51,687 nucleotides of DNA from a virus, in IMG/VR virus record IMGVR_UViG_3300042806_000379, positions 1-51,687 of that record. One strand, written 5' to 3'. The position numbers were made by a program, and so were the translations under genes. Under the pieces are notes generated by a model. It saw only the letters and a list, made by a program, of their open reading frames with translations, had not been told where the DNA came from and did no database searches. Below are positions 33,504 through 41,700 of this stretch, piece by piece. How positions within the stretch are numbered: position 1 is the stretch's first letter; each line of letters opens with the position of its first letter.

Positions 33504-36500
33504 TAGATATTCCCTCCAACTTGCTCAACCAGGGTCTGGCAATGTAAAAACATCTTCTGGAGAGTGGCTGCACCAGTCCACACGATACGACCTTGAAAGT
33601 CATACCCGTGTGAAAACATTCTGTTTGTCAAAGGGTCTGCTTGTTCACGGGGGTTCATGAGTCGGATCTGTGGGGCAAATTGAGGTTTAAGATTCGGTAT
33701 AGTCGACAAGAAGCCCGTTGTGTCGACAGCGTCAGGAGTAGCGCCACTTTGATTAAAGCCGTATGGCGTTACAGTCACATCATAAAATGAATTCGGCAAT
33801 GTTCTCGGGTAGGATAATTTAACATAGAGGTAGTTTCCGGTAGGTCGGTATAGGTTAATGAACCTTGAGGCTTCTCTGTCGGTAGGGAGATTAACGTTTA
33901 CTGTTCTGAAAGAATTATAAAAAGCTGTATAGTCAGACGTGCCATTCACAAGAGCTGCCACTTCAGTCGGTGTTAGTGTGGACACAAGATAAGACACGCC
34001 GATGTGGTAGGGCGCAGACCCGGTGCCTGGAGGAGTTTCGCCCGTTGCAAAGTCGAGACGAAGCCCTAAGCCACGAGTAAGGCGAGAAGAGTATTTTGTC
34101 AGATCTATTTTGTGTAATACGGCCGATTTAGTTGCTAATGTATTGTCGCTCATAGTCGACGATAATCCTTTTTCCGCGATTGCGTCACCACTTAACGCCC
34201 GGATAGATACTGATGTTTCTGGCAGCATGTAAAAGTTATCCCAGAATATCCAGCTGGGGTATTGGTCTGGCTTGTAATACACCTCAACATCTGTCTGGTC
34301 TCGAAGATTTGAAAACCAGAAATCTGCGCGTATGAGTTTTTTCAACTCAAACATTGAGCGGAATGAATAAGCCGATGTTTCTAGCTCAGCACGAATAGGT
34401 ACTGCCCCAGAAGATGCTCCGGTAAAAGCAACCGAGAAGGTAGAAGAGTTTTCTGCGGGTAAGGCTCCAGAGGCAACCGCGGACACATATAAGAAGCCAG
34501 TAGTATTAATTGGGCCCAGGTCTACTTCACCAGAAGTCTTTCCGGAAGCCTGGGTCGAAAGTTTGACATAAAGGTTCTTTGCAAATGGAAGGATTCTTGC
34601 ATCGGAAAGGAATGCTTCTTCTGAGACATCGTAATTACTCACGACGTAAGTAAGAGACACAGCTTGAAGTCCCATCCCAGAAGAAGTCCATGTAGTGGCA
34701 GCAGACTCGTTTTCAGTGCTAAGGGTAAGTTTTACACTCTGCGGTCCAAGTGCGGCTATCCTGCTAAGGTCAAACTTTGCCTTACGAGTCCCTGCAAGAC
34801 TTGTACCCTGATAGGTCCCAGACAAAAGGCTGTTTGAAAAAGTTAATTCGCTGCCTGCGATTGGGCGATCCTCGTGAGCGGTAGAATCAATCTCCCAGAT
34901 ACTGTTAAGATTACAACTGATCCCAAGAATGAAGGCTTTGTTTCTTCGCCCAAAATCACCCGCAATAACTTGAAGCATATCTATGCCCGTCCATATCCCG
35001 TCATAGGCAGCTGCTGTTTTTCCGAGACTCCCGGTCAAAGTGTTAAAGTCCAAGCTAATCAAAGCTTTGTATACTTTTTTAGATTTACTGTTGATTGTTT
35101 CTGGTTGGTACTCCTGGGGCAAAGCGGTCATAAGAACCCGACCGCGATCTGTGTAAGCAAGGCTCACGTCTTGCAAAAGATGAATCGGTTCCTGCTCGAG
35201 AACAGAATTCATCTCGGCACTCATCGCCGTGTTTCCATACGAGGCCATCTCTGCGGTTGCATTCTTGTACGTGCGAAGACCGTCGTTGGACCGGAAGAAT
35301 AGATCGCCGTTAACCTGGGCAAAAGCATCCGGACCGACAGCTCCAATGTTGGTGTAGAGAACTGTTTGGAAACCAGACGTGGTGCCCCATTGTGATCTGG
35401 GGGCTGTCACAGCAAAAGTTGCCGCGCCGAACTCGCAAAACACAAACAACTGCCCCTGCCCTGCGGTAGTGTTCTGAGTAGGAACGAACTGCATGCCCGT
35501 TATCCTTCCCATAAACGACGGCATCAGCAGACTCCCACCTTCATTGAGGTAGGTGTTCTCCGTATTAAAAAGAACTGAGGATCTTGGGTCTGATAACGGG
35601 TAATTGACAGCCCCAGAGCTCGTTGTTCCCGCTTTGACGTTTACATGAGACCCAACAAGGTCGAGTGCCTGAATCTCAAAACGATTAGGATTAGCTATGA
35701 AGAGTCTTCCCTGACCGTAAGCCATAATTGAGCCGGTTGGAACTTCTGACGGATTTTCAAGAATGGCATAAGCTTTAGCTCCAGATCCACCGCCTCCGGA
35801 GAAAGTGACCGTTGGAGCTGATGTGTAGTTTGTGCCGGCGTCCGTAACCGTAATACGCTCAACCTGCCCACTTGAGGCCCCAATCATTGCGGTGGCCGTC
35901 GCGGTTGTTGCGCCCCCGGCACCGGGAGCAGATATGGTAACCGTGGGCGCTGAGGTGTACCCAGAGCCTCGGTCTGTAACTAAGATAGAAACAACTGTCC
36001 CGCTTCCGATACCCATTGAAATAGCTGGATTAGAAGTTATGTGGGCACGACGAATGTTCTCTCCGTCAAAAATAAAAGGTGCGTTTACCCCGTCTTGAAT
36101 GATGAGGTATTTTTCGGCCTGGCAGAAGTAATGACGGTTAGTCTGGTGGTTTCTATCTGGCCAAGGTCTTTCGGATGCGGAGGAGTCTCTTGAAAATCTT
36201 AACGCGAGCGAAGCGTTCGTAGTTCCAACAACGTAAGCTTTCGCGTTCTTGCTGAAGCCGGTTCCACCGTCGGAAACGGTGACGTAGTCGAGCCCGCCCG
36301 AGACAGTTGTTGCGGAGGCAGCAAAGTCTGTTCCTGTTTTACCAAGCAGAACGCCAGTCGGGAGCGGGTCTTCAACAATAACCTTTGAGCTATTAGTGAG
36401 TCCTGCTCCCGTGGTCGCCTTCCCTGCCCCGGCGATGCGTAGCGTGTAATACGTCGTGTCCATGAACTTTGGCAAGTTCACGTAACCGACGGACGGGTTA

Positions 36501-37129
36501 TATATAGTATAAGAGCCAACAGATGACCCGACCGAAGAAGATGAATTAGCTGTATAGGTAAATGAAGTTAAAGTAGGCGTCGTTAAAATTGTAGCTTCAG
36601 AGACGTTCAAGTGTGCTTGAAGTGTGTCGGTAACGGTAATCTTGTCTCCTGGGTTTAATTGATGCGGAGCACTTGTTGTAAGAGTGGCGGTTGTGCCAGA
36701 ACAAGTAATACTGGATATAGCCTTAGCTGAAATTGCAGTTCCAGGAGTTCCGTTAATTCGAATTATCTTTTTAGTTTGCGGGTCAATTCGGTAAAGCCAC
36801 CCACCAGCGGCCGCAATAATGTAGGTCTTACCCTTGCCGGCATCGGCTAAATCAGAGGCTTCGTCTCGATTGGCGGGCTGGGTAAATAGCGTAGCTCCTT
36901 GAAAGTACCCTACTTGAAACGCCTCAAGTGCGTCGGGATCTTCGGGATCTGGCTTCAAATCAAGCTGAACAAACCCGGGCCGTGTCTTTACTGTACCTCC
37001 TCGAGCCGTGACGTTAACGCCAAGGGCGTAGCTTTTTGGACTGATCAGGTTTGGCTCCCTAGAGGAATCCATGCCACTTTCTAACCCGTTGAACCCTGCT
37101 CTCTCGCGTCCTGAATCTTCTATGGCCAT
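33503..37129 (-). CDS. tail nozzle / tubular protein B-like (1208 aa)
   Basis: The N-terminal segment [21 protein letters not shown] with [11 protein letters not shown] (about 13-52) is the usual opening of podovirus nozzle or tail-tubular B-like beta-propeller proteins. Inserted beta domains follow, including one with [18 protein letters not shown] (about 152-169). Three copies of a short repeat contain V-x-D-x-G-[ST]-[GN]-[FY] (near residue 290, 387 and 425), two of them followed by TSAPTVT. The rest is a long beta-rich body with typical tail strands. T7 gp12 is 794 residues, so this is enlarged. It should form the tail tube tip through which DNA leaves. Confidence 0.7.
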   Translation of the reverse strand: MAIEDSGRERAGFNGLESGMDSSREPNLISPKSYALGVNVTARGGTVKTRPGFVQLDLKPDPEDPDALEAFQVGYFQGATLFTQPANRDEASDLADAGKGKTYIIAAAGGWLYRIDPQTKKIIRINGTPGTAISAKAISSITCSGTTATLTTSAPHQLNPGDKITVTDTLQAHLNVSEATILTTPTLTSFTYTANSSSSVGSSVGSYTIYNPSVGYVNLPKFMDTTYYTLRIAGAGKATTGAGLTNSSKVIVEDPLPTGVLLGKTGTDFAASATTVSGGLDYVTVSDGGTGFSKNAKAYVVGTTNASLALRFSRDSSASERPWPDRNHQTNRHYFCQAEKYLIIQDGVNAPFIFDGENIRRAHITSNPAISMGIGSGTVVSILVTDRGSGYTSAPTVTISAPGAGGATTATATAMIGASSGQVERITVTDAGTNYTSAPTVTFSGGGGSGAKAYAILENPSEVPTGSIMAYGQGRLFIANPNRFEIQALDLVGSHVNVKAGTTSSGAVNYPLSDPRSSVLFNTENTYLNEGGSLLMPSFMGRITGMQFVPTQNTTAGQGQLFVFCEFGAATFAVTAPRSQWGTTSGFQTVLYTNIGAVGPDAFAQVNGDLFFRSNDGLRTYKNATAEMASYGNTAMSAEMNSVLEQEPIHLLQDVSLAYTDRGRVLMTALPQEYQPETINSKSKKVYKALISLDFNTLTGSLGKTAAAYDGIWTGIDMLQVIAGDFGRRNKAFILGISCNLNSIWEIDSTAHEDRPIAGSELTFSNSLLSGTYQGTSLAGTRKAKFDLSRIAALGPQSVKLTLSTENESAATTWTSSGMGLQAVSLTYVVSNYDVSEEAFLSDARILPFAKNLYVKLSTQASGKTSGEVDLGPINTTGFLYVSAVASGALPAENSSTFSVAFTGASSGAVPIRAELETSAYSFRSMFELKKLIRADFWFSNLRDQTDVEVYYKPDQYPSWIFWDNFYMLPETSVSIRALSGDAIAEKGLSSTMSDNTLATKSAVLHKIDLTKYSSRLTRGLGLRLDFATGETPPGTGSAPYHIGVSYLVSTLTPTEVAALVNGTSDYTAFYNSFRTVNVNLPTDREASRFINLYRPTGNYLYVKLSYPRTLPNSFYDVTVTPYGFNQSGATPDAVDTTGFLSTIPNLKPQFAPQIRLMNPREQADPLTNRMFSHGYDFQGRIVWTGAATLQKMFLHCQTLVEQVGGNI

Positions 37130-37159
37130 ATGGTTATTTTCTCAGAAATAAAAGCCGTT

Positions 37160-37579
37160 TCAACCTTTGGACCGTAATACTTCCCAGTTATCTCGCCAGG
37201 CTGAGTTAGCAGCGAAATAGATAGATTTTGTCTTGGGTAGCTTTGCCCGCGGGATTACAAACACGGCATCCTGCGGAATGTGGTAGAAAATAAAGATATC
37301 GCAGTCGGTTTTGTTGTAGATTGTCTTTACTTTATTGGTTTTAAGAAGAGCTCCGTATCCGTACCCAGGACCTTTTACAGCCAGGAATTTAAGCTTGTTT
37401 CGAGTCTTGGTGTCCGAGGCGCCTGCCGTGGTCTTAACCTGGACTCTTTTAAGTTTGCCTCTCCAGTCAGTTATCAAATCGTACCCCTCGTCAATTACAG
37501 GTGTGCAAACCAAAAACCCCTGCTCCAAGAGCTTTGCGGCCACTCTTTGAACGCCAATAGCCCCTATGCGAAGGCTCAT
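37160..37579 (-). CDS. PD-(D/E)XK nuclease-like protein
   Basis: I chose ATG 37579 because it overlaps the endolysin stop as ATGA; TTG 37585 is two codons earlier. The 139-residue protein begins with a helix (IGAIGVQRVAAKLLEQGF), then VIDEGYDLITDW and LKRVQVKTTA. This is the Asp and Gln-x-Lys strand pattern of the PDDEXK_5 group, which includes the intron homing enzyme I-Ssp6803I. The helix lacks the usual Glu after G-x2-, so activity is uncertain. A single Cys and an IFIFYHIP strand follow. It may be a resolvase, a homing enzyme or a derived inactive form. Confidence 0.6.
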   Translation of the reverse strand: MSLRIGAIGVQRVAAKLLEQGFLVCTPVIDEGYDLITDWRGKLKRVQVKTTAGASDTKTRNKLKFLAVKGPGYGYGALLKTNKVKTIYNKTDCDIFIFYHIPQDAVFVIPRAKLPKTKSIYFAANSAWRDNWEVLRSKG

Positions 37580-38103
37580 AGCCAAGACCTCCCCAGGACA
37601 TTGGTTGCCAGCCTACGACGTCTATAAACCCCGTCTCCGTCACGGGAACCGCCCCCATTGGTGTTGCCTTCAATCGTTAAAAGCCATTCCCCGTCATTTT
37701 TCTCTACAAGCCCGGTATGTGCTACCCGACCCATGCTATTGAACCAAATACCAAAAACGTCGGCTGGCTGGAGAGGTGTGCCTTTTCTGGATCTATCCCA
37801 AATAGGACGGTACAGCATTGTAGGCGACCAGGCTGTCCGGGGGTACGGGTTAAGAGCGCGAGTAAAGGTCTTGTCCCCTACCCAAACAACGAAAGCCGCG
37901 CACCAAGGCGCTCGAGTACCTTTTAAGCCTACGGAGTCTAGGATCTCGTCCACCACGGGCCCGTCGTTTCGGCCTGTGGCTTCCTTTGTCCCGATGGCTT
38001 TTTTTGCGGTCTCGACGACGCGATGCCTCGCATCCGTATCACCCAAAGAAATATTGGAGTGGGCAAGAGCAAGAGTAATCGCAAAAACATACTTTATCGG
38101 CAT
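37576..38103 (-). CDS. secreted CHAP-type endolysin
   Basis: The 175-residue protein has a hydrophobic N-terminal segment (about 5-20, YVFAITLALAHSNISLG) that should act as a signal peptide or signal anchor. Next comes a CHAP/NlpC-type amidase domain. The catalytic Cys68 lies in RAPWCAAFVVWVG, His129 in VAHTGLVEK, and Glu145/Asn147 in IEGNTN. The enzyme would cut peptide bonds in peptidoglycan at lysis. The signal means export may not need a holin hole. It lies between a membrane protein gene and the PD-(D/E)XK gene, with short overlaps on both sides. Its partners are the holin-like and spanin-like genes upstream. Confidence 0.8.
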   Translation of the reverse strand: MPIKYVFAITLALAHSNISLGDTDARHRVVETAKKAIGTKEATGRNDGPVVDEILDSVGLKGTRAPWCAAFVVWVGDKTFTRALNPYPRTAWSPTMLYRPIWDRSRKGTPLQPADVFGIWFNSMGRVAHTGLVEKNDGEWLLTIEGNTNGGGSRDGDGVYRRRRLATNVLGRSWL

Positions 38104-38435
38104 GACAGGATGGCTGCCAGTAGCAGGACTGAGAACACGGCTGCAAAAACAATCAGCCTTGTACGGGGTCCCGATTCCTTCCAGTCATCGCTGAGCACAC
38201 CTCGGTCGACGTATTGATCCAGTATCTTCCAGTCTAATTGAAGCACTGTCCAAGCCATGAACGTGCAGAAAAGAAAACGAACTGCCCCAAAAGCCAGGAC
38301 GTGCAAAGAGCCTAGATCAACTGTGCCGGCTGTCGTGTCAAAGCCCTGGAGGATTGGACCTAAAAAGAAAAAGATGATAGTGGCTGTGGCAATAGCCAAA
38401 AGCCCCTGGAAGTTTGAAAAGAGCCAATGTTTCAC
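38094..38435 (-). CDS. three-pass membrane protein of the lysis cassette
   Basis: I chose GTG 38435 because it overlaps the upstream stop (GTGA at 38432-38435); the longer frame from 38528 would run through the neighbouring gene. The 113-residue product has three hydrophobic segments: LLAIATATIIFFFLGPIL, VLAFGAVRFLFCTFMAWTVLQL and LIVFAAVFSVLLLAAIL. A charged loop (DWKILDQYVDRGVLSDDWKES) lies between the last two. It may be a holin, an antiholin or an accessory membrane protein. It lies directly upstream of the endolysin and downstream of the spanin candidate. Confidence 0.65.
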   Translation of the reverse strand: MKHWLFSNFQGLLAIATATIIFFFLGPILQGFDTTAGTVDLGSLHVLAFGAVRFLFCTFMAWTVLQLDWKILDQYVDRGVLSDDWKESGPRTRLIVFAAVFSVLLLAAILSCR

Positions 38436-38815
38436 CAGGGAATCCCAATAAACTTGCGAACTGCCCAAAGGATGGGGCCACGTGCGGCAAAAAGAATTGC
38501 GGCAATCAAAGCCCCTCTCCACATCCATAGCTCACCAAGAGCTTTACGCTGTTTAGATTTCCAAATCTCGGCGTCTTTAACCGCCTCGTTACGCTCTTTG
38601 ACTGCTTCCTCAAGAGCCTCGGTATTTACAAAACAAGCCTGCTTGGCTGACTCTAATTGCTTTTTAGCCTCCTCGATATGGACTTTAGCTTCGGGATTGG
38701 CAACGGCAGAGGCCGCGTCCAAGCGGGCTTCTGTAGTAGCAAAATTAGGCAAACGCTTGGGAGATACGGTAGAACAACCCGTAAAAAGCAACGCAACCAC
38801 TAGTAGGGTCGGCAT
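38432..38815 (-). CDS. candidate unimolecular spanin (lipoprotein with C-terminal TM)
   Basis: From ATG 38815 the 127-residue protein starts with a signal ending in a lipobox, LLFTGCS, so Cys would become lipidated. A helical, charged, coiled-coil-like region follows (about 35-95: ATTEARLDAASAVANPEAK, EALEEAVKERNEAVKD). Near the C-terminus is a hydrophobic segment (GALIAAILFAARGPILWAV). A lipoprotein anchor plus a C-terminal transmembrane segment is the layout of the T1 gp11-type u-spanin, which joins inner and outer membranes. An upstream TTG at 38830 would add five residues. It overlaps the next gene by GTGA. Confidence 0.65.
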   Translation of the reverse strand: MPTLLVVALLFTGCSTVSPKRLPNFATTEARLDAASAVANPEAKVHIEEAKKQLESAKQACFVNTEALEEAVKERNEAVKDAEIWKSKQRKALGELWMWRGALIAAILFAARGPILWAVRKFIGIPW

Positions 38816-38845
38816 ATGTACGAGTATCAATTACTTCCTTGTATT

Positions 38846-38851
38846 TGTCAA
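38846..38851 (-). promoter_or_regulatory. TTGAC gene-junction element upstream of the spanin candidate
   Basis: TTATTGACA begins next to the holin gene's stop. GATACT lies 17 bases downstream, and the ATG of the spanin candidate 36 bases downstream. It closely matches the capsid-leader element (TATTGACA, 17 bases, CATACT). The predicted transcript start would coincide with the ATG, so a leaderless message would be needed. Confidence 0.35.
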
Positions 38852-38854
38852 TAA

Positions 38855-39061
38855 TTAACGGCCGTGAACCTTTTCCCAAAACCACTGACCAAACATCGTG
38901 AGCCCCAGGGTAAGCGTAGCGACAATCCCGTATCCCCTGTTTATGTGACCTTCTACCTTGTGAAGACGACCGTCGTGGCCGGTAAGCAGATCAAGCGTGG
39001 AATCGACTTTAGTCTCGATTCGAGCCAAGCGCTCCCGGATCTCGGATTGTTCTTCGCTCAT
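38855..39061 (-). CDS. XhlA-like holin
   Basis: I chose ATG 39061, which overlaps the upstream stop as ATGA; the longer frame has no clear ribosome site. The 68-residue protein begins with a coiled-coil helix (EEQSEIRERLARIETKVDST). A transmembrane segment near the C-terminus (GIVATLTLGLTMFGQWFW) and a basic end (EKVHGR) follow. This layout, a soluble coiled coil then one membrane pass, matches XhlA-type phage holins. With the spanin candidate and CHAP enzyme downstream it forms a compact lysis set. The family call is by architecture. Confidence 0.6.
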   Translation of the reverse strand: MSEEQSEIRERLARIETKVDSTLDLLTGHDGRLHKVEGHINRGYGIVATLTLGLTMFGQWFWEKVHGR

Positions 39062-39342
39062 TTGAGGTTCGCAATAACAGGTCGTAGCCGGTCGCAAATT
39101 GCGTCTCCGTTTAGCCCGAGCAAATGCCAGAGCTCATTCTTCTTGTTGAAGAACCAGGCAAAGTGTTGCTTGGTCATCAAATCCTCTGGGTACGCAGATC
39201 GGGTGCCGTATTTCTGAGCATATTTCAAATCCCAAACAGCCTGCTCAACGATAGCCAGGCCGAGGTCTTTGATTAAATGCTCAGGACATCCCGGTCTCGA
39301 TTGAGTCGACGAAGTTGCCGTCTTGGGCTTGCGGGGTTTCAT
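39058..39342 (-). CDS. hypothetical protein before the lysis genes
   Basis: The frame is open to 39480 but its upstream part lies inside the neighbouring 80-residue gene. ATG 39342 gives 94 residues and a 62-base overlap; no ATG or GTG lies after the neighbour's stop apart from internal Met. The likely conserved portion starts about CPEHLIKDLGLAIVEQAVWDLKYAQKYG. It continues with AWFFNKKNELWHLLGLNGDAICDRLRPVIANLK, a helical protein of a type frequent near phage packaging or capsid genes. I do not recognise its function, and the true start is uncertain (TTG within WDLKYA is another option). Confidence 0.5.
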   Translation of the reverse strand: MKPRKPKTATSSTQSRPGCPEHLIKDLGLAIVEQAVWDLKYAQKYGTRSAYPEDLMTKQHFAWFFNKKNELWHLLGLNGDAICDRLRPVIANLK

Positions 39343-39523
39343 TCGAGGCCATTTCGTCCATGGGAGCTTCTTCTTTTGTCTCGCCGACGGGATTACCTTC
39401 GACGGAAGAAACCACGAGCATATCACCTTTGATATAGCCCCCTGCCATGAATTCAAACGTCTCACCTTCTTTAACTCCATCGGGGAGTGTAAAACCTTGC
39501 GGGATCGGAAATTCTACTTTCAT
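39281..39523 (-). CDS. small capsid-proximal protein, paralogue B (80 aa)
   Basis: The 80-residue protein (MKVEFPIPQGFTLPDGVKEGETFEFMAGGYIKGDMLVVSSVEGNPV...) has a short beta domain, then an acidic linker, and ends NFVDSIETGMS. The upstream gene's product has the same layout: IP-x-P-x-GF, then FDFVASGIIDGEELVVTKLEGLPV, then FVDSVEKGFEL. The two are tandem paralogues. The end also resembles the scaffold C-terminus (SFLDALEKGLR). Such small proteins directly after the capsid gene may be head decoration or assembly factors. It starts by ATGA overlap. Confidence 0.6.
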   Translation of the reverse strand: MKVEFPIPQGFTLPDGVKEGETFEFMAGGYIKGDMLVVSSVEGNPVGETKEEAPMDEMASNETPQAQDGNFVDSIETGMS

Positions 39524-39861
39524 AGTTCAAAACCTTTCTCAACGGAATCTACGAAAGCCATTTTCTCCCTCTCTTTGTCTTCTTCACTTTCAGCTCCTGG
39601 ATTAGGAACTGGGAGGCCCTCCAATTTGGTTACAACGAGCTCTTCCCCGTCGATGATGCCTGAAGCTACAAAATCAAACTCAGCTCTCGGTTTGACGGGG
39701 GTGGGAGCTGAAAACCCAATGGGGAGTGGAATACGTATTCCGGAAACCTTATCTGTGCTCTTAGGTTCACCAGCGGCTTTGGCAGTCTTTGAGTCTTCAG
39801 CCTTTGCTTTAGCCTCAACCTTGCCCTTGCCAGAAGGGAGAACCAGGAGGATAGATTCCAT
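39520..39861 (-). CDS. small capsid-proximal protein, paralogue A (113 aa)
   Basis: I chose ATG 39861. The longer frame from 39906 would be translated from the terminator stem. The protein opens MESILLVLPSGKGKVEAKAK, followed by an Ala/Lys linker. Residues from about 42 to 90 form the beta domain shared with the next gene (IRIPLPIGFSAP, AEFDFVASGIIDGEELVV). It ends AFVDSVEKGFEL, close to the paralogue and to the scaffold's end. It follows the capsid gene and its hairpin terminator, so it may be made at a lower level than capsid. The function is not known; decoration or assembly is a guess. Confidence 0.6.
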   Translation of the reverse strand: MESILLVLPSGKGKVEAKAKAEDSKTAKAAGEPKSTDKVSGIRIPLPIGFSAPTPVKPRAEFDFVASGIIDGEELVVTKLEGLPVPNPGAESEEDKEREKMAFVDSVEKGFEL

Positions 39862-39876
39862 TTTATAAAAAGTGAC

Positions 39877-39905
39877 TGCCTCAGGGGGATTGAACCCCTG
39901 AGGCA
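39877..39905 (-). terminator. intrinsic terminator-like hairpin after the capsid gene
   Basis: GCCTCAGGGG and CCCCTGAGGC form a perfect 10-bp stem (11 with a flanking T-A pair) around a 7-base loop, 15 bases after the capsid stop. On the late strand the stem is followed by AGTCACTTTTTATAAA, so a five-T run lies six bases on. This is a good rho-independent or attenuating terminator limiting read-through from capsid into downstream genes. Confidence 0.7.
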
Positions 39906-39919
39906 ATCGTTCGAATCAA

Positions 39920-41431
39920 TTAGGCAACCCAGAGCAGGTCAGCCTCGCCACGTTTGTGACGAATGACATAACCCCATTCAGGGCGAACCGGCTTAGAACC
40001 GTTAGCGAACGTCGCGCGGAAGAAGCCAACTGAACCGTCGGGGTTAGTGCCCCGATCAGGGATGTTCTTCCATTTGAAGTCACCACGGTAGCCTTGAGCA
40101 TCAAAGCCCATCTGTCCCATCGAGCCGAGAGGCTTCGGAACAACGGAGTGATACACTTCGTTGACCAGGATGATGGAATCTTCGTAAGCAGCCGAGAGGT
40201 AGCTTGCGTTGATGTCGTATTTGTTGCCTTTGGTAGCCGAGGTACGAGTGAACGGAAACACGCGCTTCCAGGCGAAGAGCTTGTCCGTTGCACTCGCGCC
40301 AGTAACAGCGGCAGCGATTGTCACCGAAGTGCTAGTCACAGCTGTAACAGTGCTTGCAGCCGAGCGAACAGTCGCTTCGTCGTTACTCGTAACCGTAACC
40401 ACGTCGCCAATTTCTAAACCGCCGTTGCTGGCAACCGTGTATACTCCAGCCGCATGCGCAGTTGCCGTGAGGGCAACGCGGTTGTACCGGGGAGGATACG
40501 GATCAATGATGTGGTAGAAGCCACCGTAGGACCGTTCCACACCGAGAGGAGCGAGAAGCTCATTCGGCTTGGTGGAGTAACGGAAGTCGCTACGGATGTC
40601 GCTGTTGAGCTTGATGATGTCGTCGCTAGTCTCAGCGCTGGTGATCAAGTTGAACACAGGGGCTCCGTTTTCCTTGCCCTGAGCGGCCGAACCGGCGCCG
40701 TCACGCAGCAACCGCATGTAAACCCGACGCAGGATTCCCTGAGTCAGTTTGCTAGTCGCATTAACCGCGGGGCTAAAGGAAGAAAGATCGCTCGACACAG
40801 TCGCAAAGTTCAACGCTGCGTCTGAAGCGCTTGTGCCGGTAGGAGTGATCTTGTTCTGCGCCAACCGGACGTATTCGTCCTGGTAGCGAGTCGTCCAGAC
40901 CAAAGCGGTTTGCTCGGTCAGGATGTTCATGATCTGGGTCAGCTGCTCTTTCCGGCGCACGGGGAAGCGCAAATCTTCGAGCGAGATGTTCGGAGATTCG
41001 AGCGCAACACGACGGAGGTCGTAAGTGCGGAGGGTTTGAGCAAACTCAACGTTAGCAAACTTAGGCAGGCTGGCGTTGTTAGCAGAATCCGTCGAAGCGG
41101 TCAACGCACTAGCTGCACCTGAGGTGGCTTGAGTATATGCATTGAAGCTGGTGTAGGTCTGATCGGTAGGATTGGACCCGAGGATCGCCGAGCTACCTTG
41201 CCAGACCGACTGAAGATCGAAATCATTCTGCCGTCCGTTACGGGCCGCCTGCGGGATAGAACGCTCGTAGGTCAGCACGCTGACCCGATCGCCCATCTCG
41301 TCGGGGAAAGTATCTTGTTTGATTAATTTGAGCCAAACGTTGTTGTCGACCGTTTTGCGGTAGATCTCTGGCCCAATTCGCCCAGCTTCCTTAACAAGGA
41401 GCTGCTCGATATTTGTATATTCTGTAGCCAT
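39920..41431 (-). CDS. major capsid protein
   Basis: The 503-residue protein opens MATEYTNIEQLLVKEAGRIGPEIY and contains N-arm and spine-like segments typical of HK97-fold capsids: WLKLIKQDTFPDEMGDRVSVLTYERS (about 33-58), ALVWTTRYQDEYVRLAQ, and YEDSIILVNEVYHSVVPKPLG (about 417-437). An inserted Ig-like or Thr/Val/Ala-rich domain lies near residues 325-385 (YTVASNGGLEIGDVVTV, STSVTIAAAVTG). It follows a strong AAAGGAG site. The gene is separated from the scaffold by about 6 kb of fibre-like genes, which is unusual. A terminator-like hairpin lies right after it, so it is probably the most abundant late product. Confidence 0.8.
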   Translation of the reverse strand: MATEYTNIEQLLVKEAGRIGPEIYRKTVDNNVWLKLIKQDTFPDEMGDRVSVLTYERSIPQAARNGRQNDFDLQSVWQGSSAILGSNPTDQTYTSFNAYTQATSGAASALTASTDSANNASLPKFANVEFAQTLRTYDLRRVALESPNISLEDLRFPVRRKEQLTQIMNILTEQTALVWTTRYQDEYVRLAQNKITPTGTSASDAALNFATVSSDLSSFSPAVNATSKLTQGILRRVYMRLLRDGAGSAAQGKENGAPVFNLITSAETSDDIIKLNSDIRSDFRYSTKPNELLAPLGVERSYGGFYHIIDPYPPRYNRVALTATAHAAGVYTVASNGGLEIGDVVTVTSNDEATVRSAASTVTAVTSTSVTIAAAVTGASATDKLFAWKRVFPFTRTSATKGNKYDINASYLSAAYEDSIILVNEVYHSVVPKPLGSMGQMGFDAQGYRGDFKWKNIPDRGTNPDGSVGFFRATFANGSKPVRPEWGYVIRHKRGEADLLWVA

Positions 41432-41558
41432 AGTAGTATTCTCCTTTCAGAGAAAAAAAGTAAGAGTTTAAAAACAAGAGGAGAAACCAACACGGTTTCC
41501 CGTAGTTTTCAAAATTGGATCTCCCGGCGGCATCCCGAGACTTTTATTGCCCGTGTGA

Positions 41559-41611
41559 CCTCTTCCATTTTTATAGGTCGTGCCCTCAAAACCCGCTTCC
41601 GTTTTTATAGG
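41559..41611 (-). repeat. two 19-bp direct repeats in the capsid leader
   Basis: On the late strand CCTATAAAAACGGAAGCGG (41611-41593) recurs as CCTATAAAAATGGAAGAGG (41577-41559), 17 of 19 identical, start-to-start spacing 34. The second copy is flanked by GACCT/AGGTC, which can pair. They lie in the leader of the capsid gene or the 3' part of the intron. They may bind a regulator or be paired promoter-like elements (TATAAAAA). Confidence 0.6.
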
Positions 41612-41629
41612 ATCTCTAAGGCAGATCAG

Positions 41630-41658
41630 AGTATGCGCTACTGACTACGGTCTGTCAA
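41630..41658 (-). promoter_or_regulatory. candidate sigma-70 type promoter for the capsid gene
   Basis: TTGACA (41658-41653) and CATACT (41635-41630) are separated by 17 bases on the late strand. It has the TATTGACA context seen at four other late-strand junctions, and here the predicted start leaves a leader of about 190 bases before the capsid ATG. It lies downstream of the intron core, so messages begun here would lack the intron core. Confidence 0.45.
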
Positions 41659-41700
41659 TACCTGAATTATGCTTTGACCCGCGCCCAGAGGAGACGCGCA

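Noticed and set aside
38436-38528. Longer N-terminus for the three-pass membrane protein
   Set aside because: It overlaps the spanin candidate in another frame for about 95 bases; GTG 38435 with GTGA overlap fits the local pattern.
39343-39480. Longer N-terminus for the gene before the lysis set
   Set aside because: The basic, Lys/Pro-rich extension lies wholly inside the 80-residue paralogue and looks like shadow coding.
39862-39906. Extended start (15 residues) for the gene after capsid
   Set aside because: Those codons are the stem and loop of the terminator-like hairpin; ATG 39861 directly after it is a better start.
41559-41611. T4-type late promoters (TATAAATA) in the capsid leader
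   Set aside because: The sequence is TATAAAAA, not a full match, and no T4-type late sigma gene is in the window; kept as repeats only.
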